A program made the translations under genes and the position numbers. Below the pieces are notes generated by a model. The model was not told the origin of the DNA. It saw only the letters and a list, made by a program, of their open reading frames with translations, and did no database searches. DNA of 38,535 nt from Streptomyces sp. DI166 (lineage in GTDB: Bacteria; Actinomycetota; Actinomycetes; Streptomycetales; Streptomycetaceae), in contig NZ_FLSP01000084.1 of the NCBI RefSeq assembly GCF_900091315.1, positions 1 to 38,535 on the forward strand, in the 5' to 3' direction. Each line of letters starts with the position of its first letter. The first letter of the stretch is position 1. Positions 7,196 to 15,345 of this stretch are shown one piece after another.

Positions 7196-9259
7196 CTACT
7201 CGACTTCGATGCCGTACTCGCTGACCAGCTGCTCCAACCCTCCGGTATATCCCTTGCCGCCCAGGACGAAGTCCCAGTCGCCGTTGGACCGGTGCCTGAA
7301 GGAGCCAAGTACCAGCGCCGTCTCTCCGGCGCGGCCGTCGGAGACCTCCAGGCGGCCGAGCTCGGTCAGCGACGGGTCCAGCAACCGGATGCAGGCGTCG
7401 GTGAATCCGGAGAGGTCGGCGTGCGGGTTCACCTCAGGGTCGACGGCGGCCACCAGAACGAACCGGTCCGCGGCCGTCGGCAGGCTGTCGAAGGCGACCC
7501 GAATCGCCGCCTTGTCGGGTGCTGTCGCCGGAACCGCCCGCACCGTGCCGTCCGGAGTCCTCGGGTTGTTGAAGAACACAAAATGGTCTTCGCTCAGGAC
7601 GCGGTTGCCCTGGCAGACGAGAGCGCAGACATCCAGGGCCACGTTGCCGGACCATGTCATGCCCAGCACGTTGTAGTCATCGGCCGGAGTCGCCGGCTCG
7701 GAGGGCTCCGGCCGCGCGGGAGCCGCCGGACGCCCGCCCTCCCCCAGTCGTCCGCGCAGACCGTGCCGGTGCAGCAGGTCGACGAGTTCGGTGCCGGAGA
7801 TCAGCTCCAGAGGCTTGCCACGGGCGAAGGTGTGCGAACCGGGGCCGAAGCCGGAAGTCGTCACCAGGACGCCCTTGTTGGCACCCACGTCCTGGACCGT
7901 GCCGTACAGATCACGCACCGCCGTGGGCGGCACCGTGCTGCGGTAGCGCTTGACCTGCACCACGATCTTGCCGCCGCGGATGGGCGTGGGGTCCAGCGCG
8001 TCGACGTCCACCCCGCCGTCGTTCGACCGCTGAGTCGTCACCGCCTGCATGCCCATGGCGCGGAACAGATCGGCGACGAGCGACTCGAAGGCAATCGGGT
8101 CCATGTCGTACAGGTCGGGCTCGTCCCTGCCGTCGCCACGGGGGACCGCCTGACTGGCGACATCCTGGGGCTGCCGACTCGGCCGCACGGAGGTGAGCTG
8201 GTCGGGCTTGGCCGTCAACTGCCCCCGCAGCGCGTCCGTCAGGCAACTGGTGGGGTCCACCTGTTCCAGATGCAGATCGGTGAAGGCCGCCCGCTGCGCC
8301 ATGACGGTGGCCAGGTAGATACGCGTCGGCCTGCCCGTCGCGGGATCGGGGGCGTCCACGAAACCGTTCAGCGCGACCGAGTCGAGAACGCCGTACTCGT
8401 CGGCGCCGAAGAGCTGGTGCAGCACCAGCAGCATGCTCTGCGCCAGCACTTCCCGGTACATCGCCCGCCGCTGGGTCGCCGGACGCGCGGTCTCCTTGTC
8501 CTGGTTGTCGGCCTGGACGAACCGCACCGACTTCGCCGCCGGGACGATGTCGTACCCCGGCATCTCCCAGTCCAGCACCAACTGCCGCGCCGCCGAGTCG
8601 AAGGCCGCCGCCATCTGCCGTGGGAAACCCTCCGGCCAGATCGTCGACGAGTAGAGAGCAGCGGAGAAGAACTCGACCACGGCCTCCGGATCACCCCGCC
8701 GGACACCCGCGACCGCCTCGGCCACGCCCGCGTTGTGCCGTCGCACCTCGGCACGCTGCGCCTCCGTCCGCTGCATGTAGTCCCGCTCGGCGGCGGCCAG
8801 TTGCTGAACACGCTGAGCCTCCGCCGCCTGCGCCGCATGCCAGTCCCGTTCGAAGCGGGCCCGCGCCTCGGCCTGGGCCTGCGCCCGCCGGTTCGCGGTC
8901 CAGCCTCCCTGCGCCTGGTACTGGTTCGGGTCCGGCATCCGTACCGGCACAGCGAGCCGCCCGGGGTCGAACGGCGGAACCTGCTCCGCACGCATCAGAG
9001 ACGACGCCCTGAACGCCGGCACCCGGCATCCCGCGGTCAGCAACCCCTGCAGGGTCGCCACCTGCTCGTCCAACTCCGCCGTCAGCCTGCGGGCCTCCGC
9101 CTGCCGGAACTCCCGGTACTCCTGAGCGGCGTGTCTCTGGCGGAGCCGCGCCTGACGGGCCTCTTCCCGTCGCCGCCTCTCCTCGGACTCGATCTGACGT
9201 TGATGCTGCCGCTGCATCTCGGCCCAAGTACCGATGAAACCAGCAGAGCGACGACTCAT
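7196..9259 (-). CDS. Fusion protein: coiled coil + Mrr-type restriction nuclease + TerD domain
   Basis: A protein of 687 aa, read from ATG 9259 (GGGAGGG upstream). Residues ~10-200 are rich in Arg/Glu/Ala/Gln and should form long coiled coils. A helical region of unknown type follows. Residues ~386-500 are an Mrr_cat PD-(D/E)xK nuclease: F-E-x-L-V, then DGGVD (414-418), then QVK (435-437), then VTTSGFGPGS and ISGTELVDLL. All expected catalytic positions are present, so it is probably active on DNA. Residues ~528-687 form a TerD domain (VALDVCAL, EDHFVFFNNP, ETALVLGSFRHRSNGDWDF, C-terminal YGIEVE). The calcium-binding GDN loop of classical TerD is not recognisable. Likely roles are defence against foreign DNA or stress-induced DNA processing. 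A membrane protein gene lies upstream and a peroxiredoxin gene downstream. Domain calls are strong; function is inference. Confidence 0.85.
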   Translation of the reverse strand: MSRRSAGFIGTWAEMQRQHQRQIESEERRRREEARQARLRQRHAAQEYREFRQAEARRLTAELDEQVATLQGLLTAGCRVPAFRASSLMRAEQVPPFDPGRLAVPVRMPDPNQYQAQGGWTANRRAQAQAEARARFERDWHAAQAAEAQRVQQLAAAERDYMQRTEAQRAEVRRHNAGVAEAVAGVRRGDPEAVVEFFSAALYSSTIWPEGFPRQMAAAFDSAARQLVLDWEMPGYDIVPAAKSVRFVQADNQDKETARPATQRRAMYREVLAQSMLLVLHQLFGADEYGVLDSVALNGFVDAPDPATGRPTRIYLATVMAQRAAFTDLHLEQVDPTSCLTDALRGQLTAKPDQLTSVRPSRQPQDVASQAVPRGDGRDEPDLYDMDPIAFESLVADLFRAMGMQAVTTQRSNDGGVDVDALDPTPIRGGKIVVQVKRYRSTVPPTAVRDLYGTVQDVGANKGVLVTTSGFGPGSHTFARGKPLELISGTELVDLLHRHGLRGRLGEGGRPAAPARPEPSEPATPADDYNVLGMTWSGNVALDVCALVCQGNRVLSEDHFVFFNNPRTPDGTVRAVPATAPDKAAIRVAFDSLPTAADRFVLVAAVDPEVNPHADLSGFTDACIRLLDPSLTELGRLEVSDGRAGETALVLGSFRHRSNGDWDFVLGGKGYTGGLEQLVSEYGIEVE

Positions 9260-9403
9260 CCGCTCAAGCCCTCCCCAGGACGTCGGCAACGCCGACCGAA
9301 CCCCGGCCGCCCCCGCAACCAGGTGTAACAAGCCGACTTTATCCAGCAATCACGGTCCTGGACATCAACTTGCCAACGACCACCGAACCCAGCAAACCCC
9401 TGC

Positions 9404-9973
9404 TCAGTAGCTGGCCGTGCGGTTGAAGTCGGTGATGTTGAGTTTGATGCCCTGCACCGTCTTGAGCGTTGTGGGGTACTCCCCCTCGGCGGTCTGCCCC
9501 GGTTGCACGTCCGTCTCCAACTGCGAACCGTTCTCCACCCGAGTGCCGTCGGCGTCGACCGCCTCCCAGTCCCAGGAGTAGTTGGACTTCTCGCTGCTGT
9601 TGTTCTTGATCGTCCAAACGACCCAGATATTGGTGAGGCCACCTTCCGAACGGTCGTCCAGCCGGAAGCTGACGAGGTCGGCTCGTTCACCCTTGGGTTC
9701 CTCCGGCTGCTCCTTCGCCGGCTTCGTGGCGGGAGTCCGCGTGGGCGCCGGAGTGCTCTCGTCCTCGTCATCGCCCAGGGCGATCACGAGCACGACAATG
9801 AGGATGACGACCACCGCCCCCAAGGCACCGACACATCCCCACAGGCAGCCACGGCTCCGCTGCTTGTTCTGCGGCGGCCCGGGCGGGGATGCCCATTGGC
9901 CGGGCGGGGGAGAACCACCATCGCCCGGGTTGTGCCACCGAGGCCCACTTGCAGGCGGCTCATTCGCTGACAT
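9404..9973 (-). CDS. Single-pass membrane protein with extracytoplasmic domain (unrecognised)
   Basis: A protein of 189 aa with a strong GGAGG ribosome binding site before ATG 9973. Residues 1-40 are Pro/Gly-rich and probably cytoplasmic, residues ~46-66 form one membrane helix, and an acidic Pro/Thr-rich linker follows (to about residue 97). The C-terminal ~90 residues are probably a beta-sandwich facing outward (SFRLDDRSEGG, IWVVWTIKNNSSEKSNYSWDW, DVQPGQTAEGEYP), in the style of FxLYD/DUF4352-type domains. The gene lies 144 bp upstream of the nuclease-TerD gene on the same strand and may belong to the same unit. I cannot name a family with confidence. A Gly-rich N-terminal tail plus membrane helix plus exposed domain is a common layout for actinobacterial surface sensors or lipoprotein-like proteins. 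Confidence 0.72.
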   Translation of the reverse strand: MSANEPPASGPRWHNPGDGGSPPPGQWASPPGPPQNKQRSRGCLWGCVGALGAVVVILIVVLVIALGDDEDESTPAPTRTPATKPAKEQPEEPKGERADLVSFRLDDRSEGGLTNIWVVWTIKNNSSEKSNYSWDWEAVDADGTRVENGSQLETDVQPGQTAEGEYPTTLKTVQGIKLNITDFNRTASY

Positions 9974-10098
9974 GGCGCCTCCTCCGTAGCGGATACCGCC
10001 ACGCTAGGAAGCGGTGAGCCACCCCGCGAACGGAGAGCAGCCACTCAGGCGAAAGCCGCTGTGCGCCGCCTCGTAGGAGCCTCGGTGCGCTTGCTGTA

Positions 10099-10410
10099 TC
10101 AGACAGCAACACCCGGAACCAGCGCCACCGGCCCGGAAAGGAAGCTCCCCACCCCGCAGGCCACCGGGGCATGGAGGAAGGACCACATCAGGGCCACGGC
10201 CGACAGAGTGATGATCACCGCCGGGCCCGCTGCCCTGTTGATCCATGCCGCGATGAGAAGCGCCCCGGCCAGGACCCCCACCACTGACCCAGACCACCGA
10301 ACCGACTGCTCTTCGCCCCCGAAGTCGCCATGCCAGTAACCGTGGCTACGGACCCGGCGATTCATGCAGCCAGCAGACAATCTGACCGAAAGGAGCCCTA
10401 GGGGGTCCAT
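10099..10410 (-). CDS. Small membrane protein, hypothetical
   Basis: About 103 aa from ATG 10410, chosen because GGTGGAG lies 5 nt upstream; ATG 10365 is an alternative without a good ribosome binding site. Two hydrophobic segments are visible (residues ~41-56 and ~63-80), with short charged stretches before them (SHGYWHGDFGGEEQ). No family is recognised. It lies upstream of the membrane protein and nuclease-TerD genes on the same strand, 125 bp from the first, so co-transcription is possible. The reading frame is plausible but short and may be spurious. Confidence 0.45.
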   Translation of the reverse strand: MDPLGLLSVRLSAGCMNRRVRSHGYWHGDFGGEEQSVRWSGSVVGVLAGALLIAAWINRAAGPAVIITLSAVALMWSFLHAPVACGVGSFLSGPVALVPGVAV

Positions 10411-10518
10411 ACCGACTCCACCGTGGGAGGTAAGGGCCGCATCACACGCAGCCCTCACCTCGTCCTCGCCCGCCCCGGCCAGCGCCTCAACGACCCGATC
10501 GAGAGGCTTGAGTCACCC

Positions 10519-12504
10519 TCAGTGAGAGTGACCGCTCGCAGCCGGCGACGGACCCGCGTTCTTGACCGTGAGAGGCAGCAGCTTCTTGCCCGTCGGGCCG
10601 ATTTGGATGTGGGTGTCCATCTGCGGGCACACGCCGCAGTCGAAGCAAGGCGTCCAGCGGCAGTCCTCGACCTCTGTTTCGTCGAGGGCGTCCTGCCAGT
10701 CCTCCCAGAGCCAGTCCTTGTCGAGGCCGGAGTCGAGGTGGTCCCAGGGGAGGACCTCCTCGTAGGTGCGCTCGCGGGTGGTGTACCAGTCGACGTCGAC
10801 GCCGTAGGGGGCCAGGGCCTTCTCCGCGCACTGCATCCAGCGGTCGTAGGAGAAGTGCTCGCGCCAGCCGTCGAAGCGGCCGCCGTCCTCGTAGACCGCG
10901 CGGATGACGGCGCCGATGCGGCGGTCGCCGCGGGACAGGAGGCCTTCCACGATGCCGGGCTTGCCGTCGTGGTAGCGGAAGCCGATGGAGCGGCCGTACT
11001 TCTTGTCGCCCCGGATCTTGTCGCGGAGCTTTTCGAGGCGGGCGTCCGTTTCTTCCGCGGAGAGCTGCGGGGCCCACTGGAAGGGGGTGTGGGGCTTGGG
11101 GACGAAGCCGCCGATCGAGACCGTGCAGCGGATGTCGTTCGAGCGGGAGACCTCTCGGCCCTTCGCGATCACCTTGGTCGCCATGTCGGCGATCTGGAGT
11201 ACGTCCTCGTCCGTTTCCGTCGGCAGGCCGCACATGAAGTACAGCTTCACCTGGCGCCAGCCGTTGCCGTACGCCGTCGCGACGGTGCGGATGAGGTCGT
11301 CCTCGGAGACCATCTTGTTGATGACCTTGCGGATGCGCTCCGAGCCGCCCTCGGGGGCGAAGGTCAGGCCCGAGCGGCGGCCGTTGCGGGTCAGCTCGTT
11401 GGCCAGGTCGATGTTGAAGGCGTCCACGCGGGTGGAGGGGAGGGACAGGCCGATCTTGTCCTCCTCGTAGCGGTCGGCCAGGCCCTTGGCGATGTCGCCG
11501 ATCTCGCTGTGGTCGGCCGAGGAGAGGGACAGCAGGCCCACCTCCTCGAAGCCCGTCGCCTTCAGGCCCTTCTCCACCATGTCGCCGATGCCCGTGATCG
11601 AGCGCTCGCGCACGGGGCGGGTGATCATGCCGGCCTGGCAGAAGCGGCAGCCTCGGGTGCAGCCGCGGAAGATCTCCACCGACATGCGCTCGTGGACCGT
11701 CTCCGCGAGCGGGACCAGCGGCTGCTTGGGGTAGGGCCACTCGTCGAGGTCCATCACCGTGTGCTTGGACACACGCCACGGGACGCCCGACTTGTTCGGA
11801 ACCACGCGGGCGATCCGGCCGTCGGGCAGGTACTCGACGTCGTAGAAGGCCGGGATGTAGACCCCGCCCGTCTTGGCGAGGCGGAAGAGGACCTCCTCGC
11901 GGCCGCCGGGGCGGCCCTCGGCCTTCCACTCCCGGATGATCCGCGTCATGTCGAGCACGGCCTGCTCGCCGTCGCCGATGATCGCGGCGTCGATGAAGTC
12001 CGCGATCGGCTCGGGGTTGAACGCGGCGTGGCCGCCGGCCAGCACGATCGGGTCGTCCAGGCCGCGGTCCTTGGACTCCAGCGGGATGCCCGCGAGGTCC
12101 AGGGCCGTGAGCATGTTGGTGTAGCCCAGCTCGGTGGAGAAGCTCAGGCCCAGCACGTCGAAGTCGCGCACCGGGCGGTGGCTGTCCACCGTGAACTGCG
12201 GGACGCCGTGCTCCCGCATCAGGGCCTCCAGGTCCGGCCACACGCTGTAGGTGCGCTCGGCGAGGACGCCCTCCTGTTCGTTCAGGACCTCGTAGAGGAT
12301 CATGACGCCCTGGTTGGGCAGCCCGACCTCGTAGGCGTCGGGGTACATGAGCGCCCAGCGGACATCGCAGTCCTCCCACGGCTTGACCGTGGAGTTGAGC
12401 TCGCCGCCCACGTACTGGATCGGCTTCTGCACATGCGGGAGCAGGGCTTCGAGCTGCGGGAACACCGACGCAGCGACTTCGGCAGGCATCTCGCGTACCT
12501 TCAT
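10519..12504 (-). CDS. TIGR03960 family B12-binding radical SAM protein
   Basis: A protein of 661 aa. An N-terminal cobalamin-binding-like domain (residues ~40-210, with DVLGLSFSTELGYTN and IVLAGGHAAFNPEP) precedes the radical SAM core. The iron-sulfur cluster motif C-x3-C-x2-C is at C282, C286 and C289 (GCTRGCRFCQAG). Further SAM-domain signatures are GLLSLSSADHSEI, GLTFAPEGGSERIRKVINK and KLYFMCGLPTETDED. The C-terminus has a Cys-rich segment (CFDCGVC) that may bind an extra cluster. The substrate is not established; the conserved partner is the TIGR03936 protein, here at 758-1519. ATG 12504 has no clear ribosome binding site. ATG 12489 (MPAEVAAS) has AAGG 8 nt upstream and may be the real start. 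A 7-bp inverted repeat (GGCTGGA/TCCAGCC) lies just before the start. Confidence in the family is high. Confidence 0.93.
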   Translation of the reverse strand: MKVREMPAEVAASVFPQLEALLPHVQKPIQYVGGELNSTVKPWEDCDVRWALMYPDAYEVGLPNQGVMILYEVLNEQEGVLAERTYSVWPDLEALMREHGVPQFTVDSHRPVRDFDVLGLSFSTELGYTNMLTALDLAGIPLESKDRGLDDPIVLAGGHAAFNPEPIADFIDAAIIGDGEQAVLDMTRIIREWKAEGRPGGREEVLFRLAKTGGVYIPAFYDVEYLPDGRIARVVPNKSGVPWRVSKHTVMDLDEWPYPKQPLVPLAETVHERMSVEIFRGCTRGCRFCQAGMITRPVRERSITGIGDMVEKGLKATGFEEVGLLSLSSADHSEIGDIAKGLADRYEEDKIGLSLPSTRVDAFNIDLANELTRNGRRSGLTFAPEGGSERIRKVINKMVSEDDLIRTVATAYGNGWRQVKLYFMCGLPTETDEDVLQIADMATKVIAKGREVSRSNDIRCTVSIGGFVPKPHTPFQWAPQLSAEETDARLEKLRDKIRGDKKYGRSIGFRYHDGKPGIVEGLLSRGDRRIGAVIRAVYEDGGRFDGWREHFSYDRWMQCAEKALAPYGVDVDWYTTRERTYEEVLPWDHLDSGLDKDWLWEDWQDALDETEVEDCRWTPCFDCGVCPQMDTHIQIGPTGKKLLPLTVKNAGPSPAASGHSH

Positions 12505-12570
12505 GGGCTGGACTGAAACGGACAGGGGTGACCATCCAGCCTAACGCGAGCGCGGCGGTGCCCCGTACGC

Positions 12571-14064
12571 TCAGACGGCCGACCCCTCCTTGATCGCCTC
12601 CCAGGCGGCCGGGAGCGCCGCCTCGTCGTCCGCGGCCCGGCGCTCCTCCCTGCCGTACAGCACCCCGTAGGTGAAGGAGCTCTCCCCCGCCGCCTGCGCC
12701 GTCCGGGCCAGTTCCCGCAGGGCCTGGCGGGTCATCACGCTGTCCTGGTGGTCGCCGAGCAGGTTCTGCAGGTCCTTCATCGACTTGAGGAGGTCTTGGG
12801 CCCGCTCTCCGAGGGTCGGTACGGCTGCCTCGGCCGAGTAGCGGGTGCGCTTGGTCTTCTTGCGTGCCTCGTGCAGCGCGAGGTCCCGGTCGTGGCCCGG
12901 CGGCAGGGCGAGGGCCTCGTCGATGCGGGCGGACAGCTTCTTGAAGTCCTTCGTCACCGCCTTCCCGATCACCTTCTCCGGGTCCCCGGCGGCCGCCTTG
13001 CGCAGGGGCGGCTCGTCCACCAGCGCGTCCAGCGCGCCCAGCAGTTCCAGGTATCGCTTCCCGTCGAGTACGGCGATCAGGCGTCGGCGGGAGCCGCCGC
13101 GGCGGGCGTGGGTCCAGGTGCGCAGCCGGGTGCGGACGGGCCCGGCCAGCAGGGTTCTGGGGAGGTCGTCCAGGGCGGCGGTCAGCCGCTCGGTGAGGAC
13201 TTCCCGGTCGCGGTCGACGCCCAGTTCCCCGGCCAGCCACTTCAGCTCCTCGCCGATCGGGTCGGTGACTGAGCGGTCGAGGACCTTGCCGAAGGACCGG
13301 AAGGCGCTGCGCATCCGCCGGGTGGCGACCCGCATGCGGTGCACGGAGTCGTACTCGTCGCGCCGCACGGCCGGGTCCAGTTCGACGATGGCGTCCCGCT
13401 GGGCCCGGAGGTAGGCCAGGACGTGGTCGCCGGCGGTGACCAAGGGTGGTTCGGCCCGTTGCCGAGGGCCGCTCCCGGTCTCGGCGAGCGCCCGGGCGAG
13501 TTTCGAGGACGACCCCGATGGCTGTACGCCCGCCTTGCGCAGCCGCTTGTCGATCTTGCGGAGGACGACGGGGTCGCGGCCGTCGGCCAGTTCGACCTCT
13601 ATCTCGGTCCACTGGGCCTGTGCGCCGGTGCCGAGGCGCTCGGCGCGTACGGCGTCCACGCAGACCTCGGCGAGCAGTACTCCGTCGGCGTCCACGAGAT
13701 GACGGACGTCGCGTTCGGAGCGCAGCCGGACCAGGGGCAGCAGGGCGTGGTCGCGGACGTGGGAGCGGACCAGGCCGGTGAGGGCGCGCGGGACGGTGTC
13801 GGACAGGGGCGCGTGGATCTCGTCGCGGACACCGGTGGTGACGGGGAGCTTGAGGTGCCAGCCCGCGTCCGTGCCGCCGGTGCGGCGGCGCAGGGTGATC
13901 GAGGCGGCGGCCAGGCGCTCGTCCTCGGTGTCGTAGTAGGTGGCGTCCAGATGGGCGACGCCCTTGTCGATGACGGCCGCGACCCCGGCCACGCCGGTCA
14001 GGTCGGGCAGACCGCTCTCGTCGGACTCGTACTTCCGCTCGATCTCGCGCTTCGTGTCCGCCAT
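12571..14064 (-). CDS. CYTH and CHAD domain protein
   Basis: A protein of 497 aa. The CYTH (triphosphate tunnel metalloenzyme) domain covers residues ~4-195 and begins with the signature EIERKYE (residues 7-13); basic and acidic tunnel residues such as TLRRRTGG and WHLKLP follow. The CHAD domain covers residues ~215-490: helical, His-rich and basic, with HRMRVATRRMRSAFR and HEARKKTKRTRYSAE, as expected for a polyphosphate-binding helical bundle. Together these suggest hydrolysis or sensing of inorganic triphosphate or polyphosphate in the cytoplasm. The gene sits between rodA and the radical SAM gene on the same strand. No ribosome binding site precedes ATG 14064, but TAGATT lies 6 nt upstream, so the transcript may be leaderless. 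The rodA terminator separates it from the mre operon. Confidence 0.93.
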   Translation of the reverse strand: MADTKREIERKYESDESGLPDLTGVAGVAAVIDKGVAHLDATYYDTEDERLAAASITLRRRTGGTDAGWHLKLPVTTGVRDEIHAPLSDTVPRALTGLVRSHVRDHALLPLVRLRSERDVRHLVDADGVLLAEVCVDAVRAERLGTGAQAQWTEIEVELADGRDPVVLRKIDKRLRKAGVQPSGSSSKLARALAETGSGPRQRAEPPLVTAGDHVLAYLRAQRDAIVELDPAVRRDEYDSVHRMRVATRRMRSAFRSFGKVLDRSVTDPIGEELKWLAGELGVDRDREVLTERLTAALDDLPRTLLAGPVRTRLRTWTHARRGGSRRRLIAVLDGKRYLELLGALDALVDEPPLRKAAAGDPEKVIGKAVTKDFKKLSARIDEALALPPGHDRDLALHEARKKTKRTRYSAEAAVPTLGERAQDLLKSMKDLQNLLGDHQDSVMTRQALRELARTAQAAGESSFTYGVLYGREERRAADDEAALPAAWEAIKEGSAV

Positions 14065-14070
14065 GACCCG

Positions 14071-14076
14071 AATCTA
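14071..14076 (-). promoter_or_regulatory. Candidate -10 element giving a leaderless CYTH-CHAD mRNA
   Basis: On the minus strand TAGATT ends 6 nt before the ATG at 14064, and no Shine-Dalgarno sequence is present. This spacing would place the transcription start at the A of the start codon. TTGTCC lies upstream with a short 15-nt spacer, so the -35 is weak. Confidence 0.4.
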
Positions 14077-14111
14077 ATGTGAGTCATGGCGGGACAACAG
14101 GGTCCGCAACG

Positions 14112-14140
14112 GCCAACCCCCAGGTGAACCGGGGGTTGGC
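14112..14140 (-). terminator. Terminator after rodA
   Basis: A perfect 10-bp GC-rich stem (14112-14121 with 14131-14140) with a 9-nt loop begins 5 nt downstream of the rodA stop codon on the minus strand. There is no clear T-run, as is usual for Streptomyces. Confidence 0.7.
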
Positions 14141-14145
14141 GACGG

Positions 14146-15345
14146 CTATGCGGACATCGGGCGTTGCACGCGGATCGACTGCAACAGGCCGACCGCCACC
14201 CACACCGCGAACATCGAGGATCCGCCGTAGGAGACGAACGGCAGGGGCAGGCCGGTGACCGGCATGATGCCGAGGGTCATGCCGATGTTCTCGAAGGCCT
14301 GGAAGGCGAACCAGGCGACGATCCCGGCCGCGACGATGGTGCCGTACAGCTCGGTGGTCTCGCGGGCGATGCGGCAGGCGCGCCACAGCAGTATGCCGAG
14401 CAGGAAGATGATGAGCCCGCCGCCGACGAAGCCCAGCTCCTCCCCCGCCACCGTGAAGACGAAGTCGGTCTGCTGCTCGGGCACGAACTGTCCGGTGGTC
14501 TGTGAGCCGTGGAACAGCCCGGCGCCGGTCAGTCCGCCGGAACCGATCGCGATGCGCGCCTGGTTGGTGTTGTAGCCGACGCCGGCCGGGTCGAGTTCGG
14601 GGTTGGCGAAGGCGGCGAAGCGGGCGATCTGGTACTCGTCGAGGATCTGCAGCTGCCAGACCGCGATGCCGCCGATGGCGCCGGCCGAGAGCAGGCCGAG
14701 CACCCAGCGGTTGGAGGCGCCGGAGGCCAGCAGCACGCCGAGGACGATGACGACCATCACCATGACCGAACCGAGGTCGGGCATGAGCAGCACGATCAGC
14801 ATCGGCACGGCGGCGAGGCCTAGGGCCTGCAGGACGGTGCGGTGGTCGGGGTAGGGCTTGTCGCCCGCGTCCACGCGTGCCGCGAGCAGCATCGCCATGC
14901 CCAGGATGATCGTGACCTTCACGAACTCCGAGGGCTGCAGCGAGAATCCGCCGGGCAGCTTGATCCAGGAGTGGGCGCCGTTGATGGTCGAGCCGAGCGG
15001 GGTGAGCACCAGCAGGATCAGGAACACCGAGACGCCGTACAGGATCGGCACGGCCGTGCGCAGGGTGCGGTGGCCGAGCCAGATGGTGCCGACCATCAGC
15101 GCGAAGCCGATGCCGGTGTTCAGCAGGTGCCGGAGCAGGAAGTAGTACTGGTCTCCCTGGTTGATCTCGGTGCGGTTGCGGGTGGCCGAGAAGACCAGGA
15201 CCGAGCCGATCAGCGACAGCGCGAGCGCCGCCGTCAGTATCGGCCAGTCCAGCCTGCGGGCGAGGGAGTCACGGGCGAACAGGCGGGTCCAGCCCGCCCG
15301 CTCCGGCCCGTACCCGGAGACCTGGAAGCTGTTGGCGCCGGTCAC
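14146..15345 (-). CDS. rodA: RodA, SEDS-family peptidoglycan glycosyltransferase
   Basis: A protein of 399 aa with about ten membrane helices, of the FtsW/RodA/SpoVE family. It polymerises lipid II into glycan strands on the outer face of the membrane, together with the class B transpeptidase PBP2 encoded just upstream. Signatures are NGAHSWIKLPGGFSLQPSEFVK split across residues ~130-150, the extracytoplasmic loop GVGYNTNQARIAIGSGGLTG with the region expected to carry the catalytic Asp, and PFVSYGGSS near the C-terminus. GTG 15345 overlaps the pbp2 stop as GTGA, so translation is coupled. In Streptomyces the equivalent gene is also known as sfr and belongs to the spore-wall-synthesising complex with MreB, MreC, MreD and PBP2. 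A terminator follows the stop. Confidence 0.95.
   Translation of the reverse strand: MTGANSFQVSGYGPERAGWTRLFARDSLARRLDWPILTAALALSLIGSVLVFSATRNRTEINQGDQYYFLLRHLLNTGIGFALMVGTIWLGHRTLRTAVPILYGVSVFLILLVLTPLGSTINGAHSWIKLPGGFSLQPSEFVKVTIILGMAMLLAARVDAGDKPYPDHRTVLQALGLAAVPMLIVLLMPDLGSVMVMVVIVLGVLLASGASNRWVLGLLSAGAIGGIAVWQLQILDEYQIARFAAFANPELDPAGVGYNTNQARIAIGSGGLTGAGLFHGSQTTGQFVPEQQTDFVFTVAGEELGFVGGGLIIFLLGILLWRACRIARETTELYGTIVAAGIVAWFAFQAFENIGMTLGIMPVTGLPLPFVSYGGSSMFAVWVAVGLLQSIRVQRPMSA

Noticed and set aside
7172..9328. Plus-strand open frame of about 718 codons
   Set aside because: Antisense to the nuclease-TerD gene; product is rich in Arg, His and Val with no domain, typical of high-GC shadow frames.
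10423..12516. Plus-strand open frame of about 697 codons
   Set aside because: Antisense to the radical SAM gene, whose motifs are unmistakable on the minus strand.
12506..12540. 7-bp inverted repeat GGCTGGA/TCCAGCC before the radical SAM gene
   Set aside because: Short stem with a long loop; too weak to call a riboswitch, although a cobalamin link was considered. No B12-box sequence was seen.
10487..13612. Minus-strand open frame of about 1041 codons spanning two genes
   Set aside because: Out of frame with both the radical SAM and CYTH-CHAD genes and of Arg/Pro-rich shadow composition.
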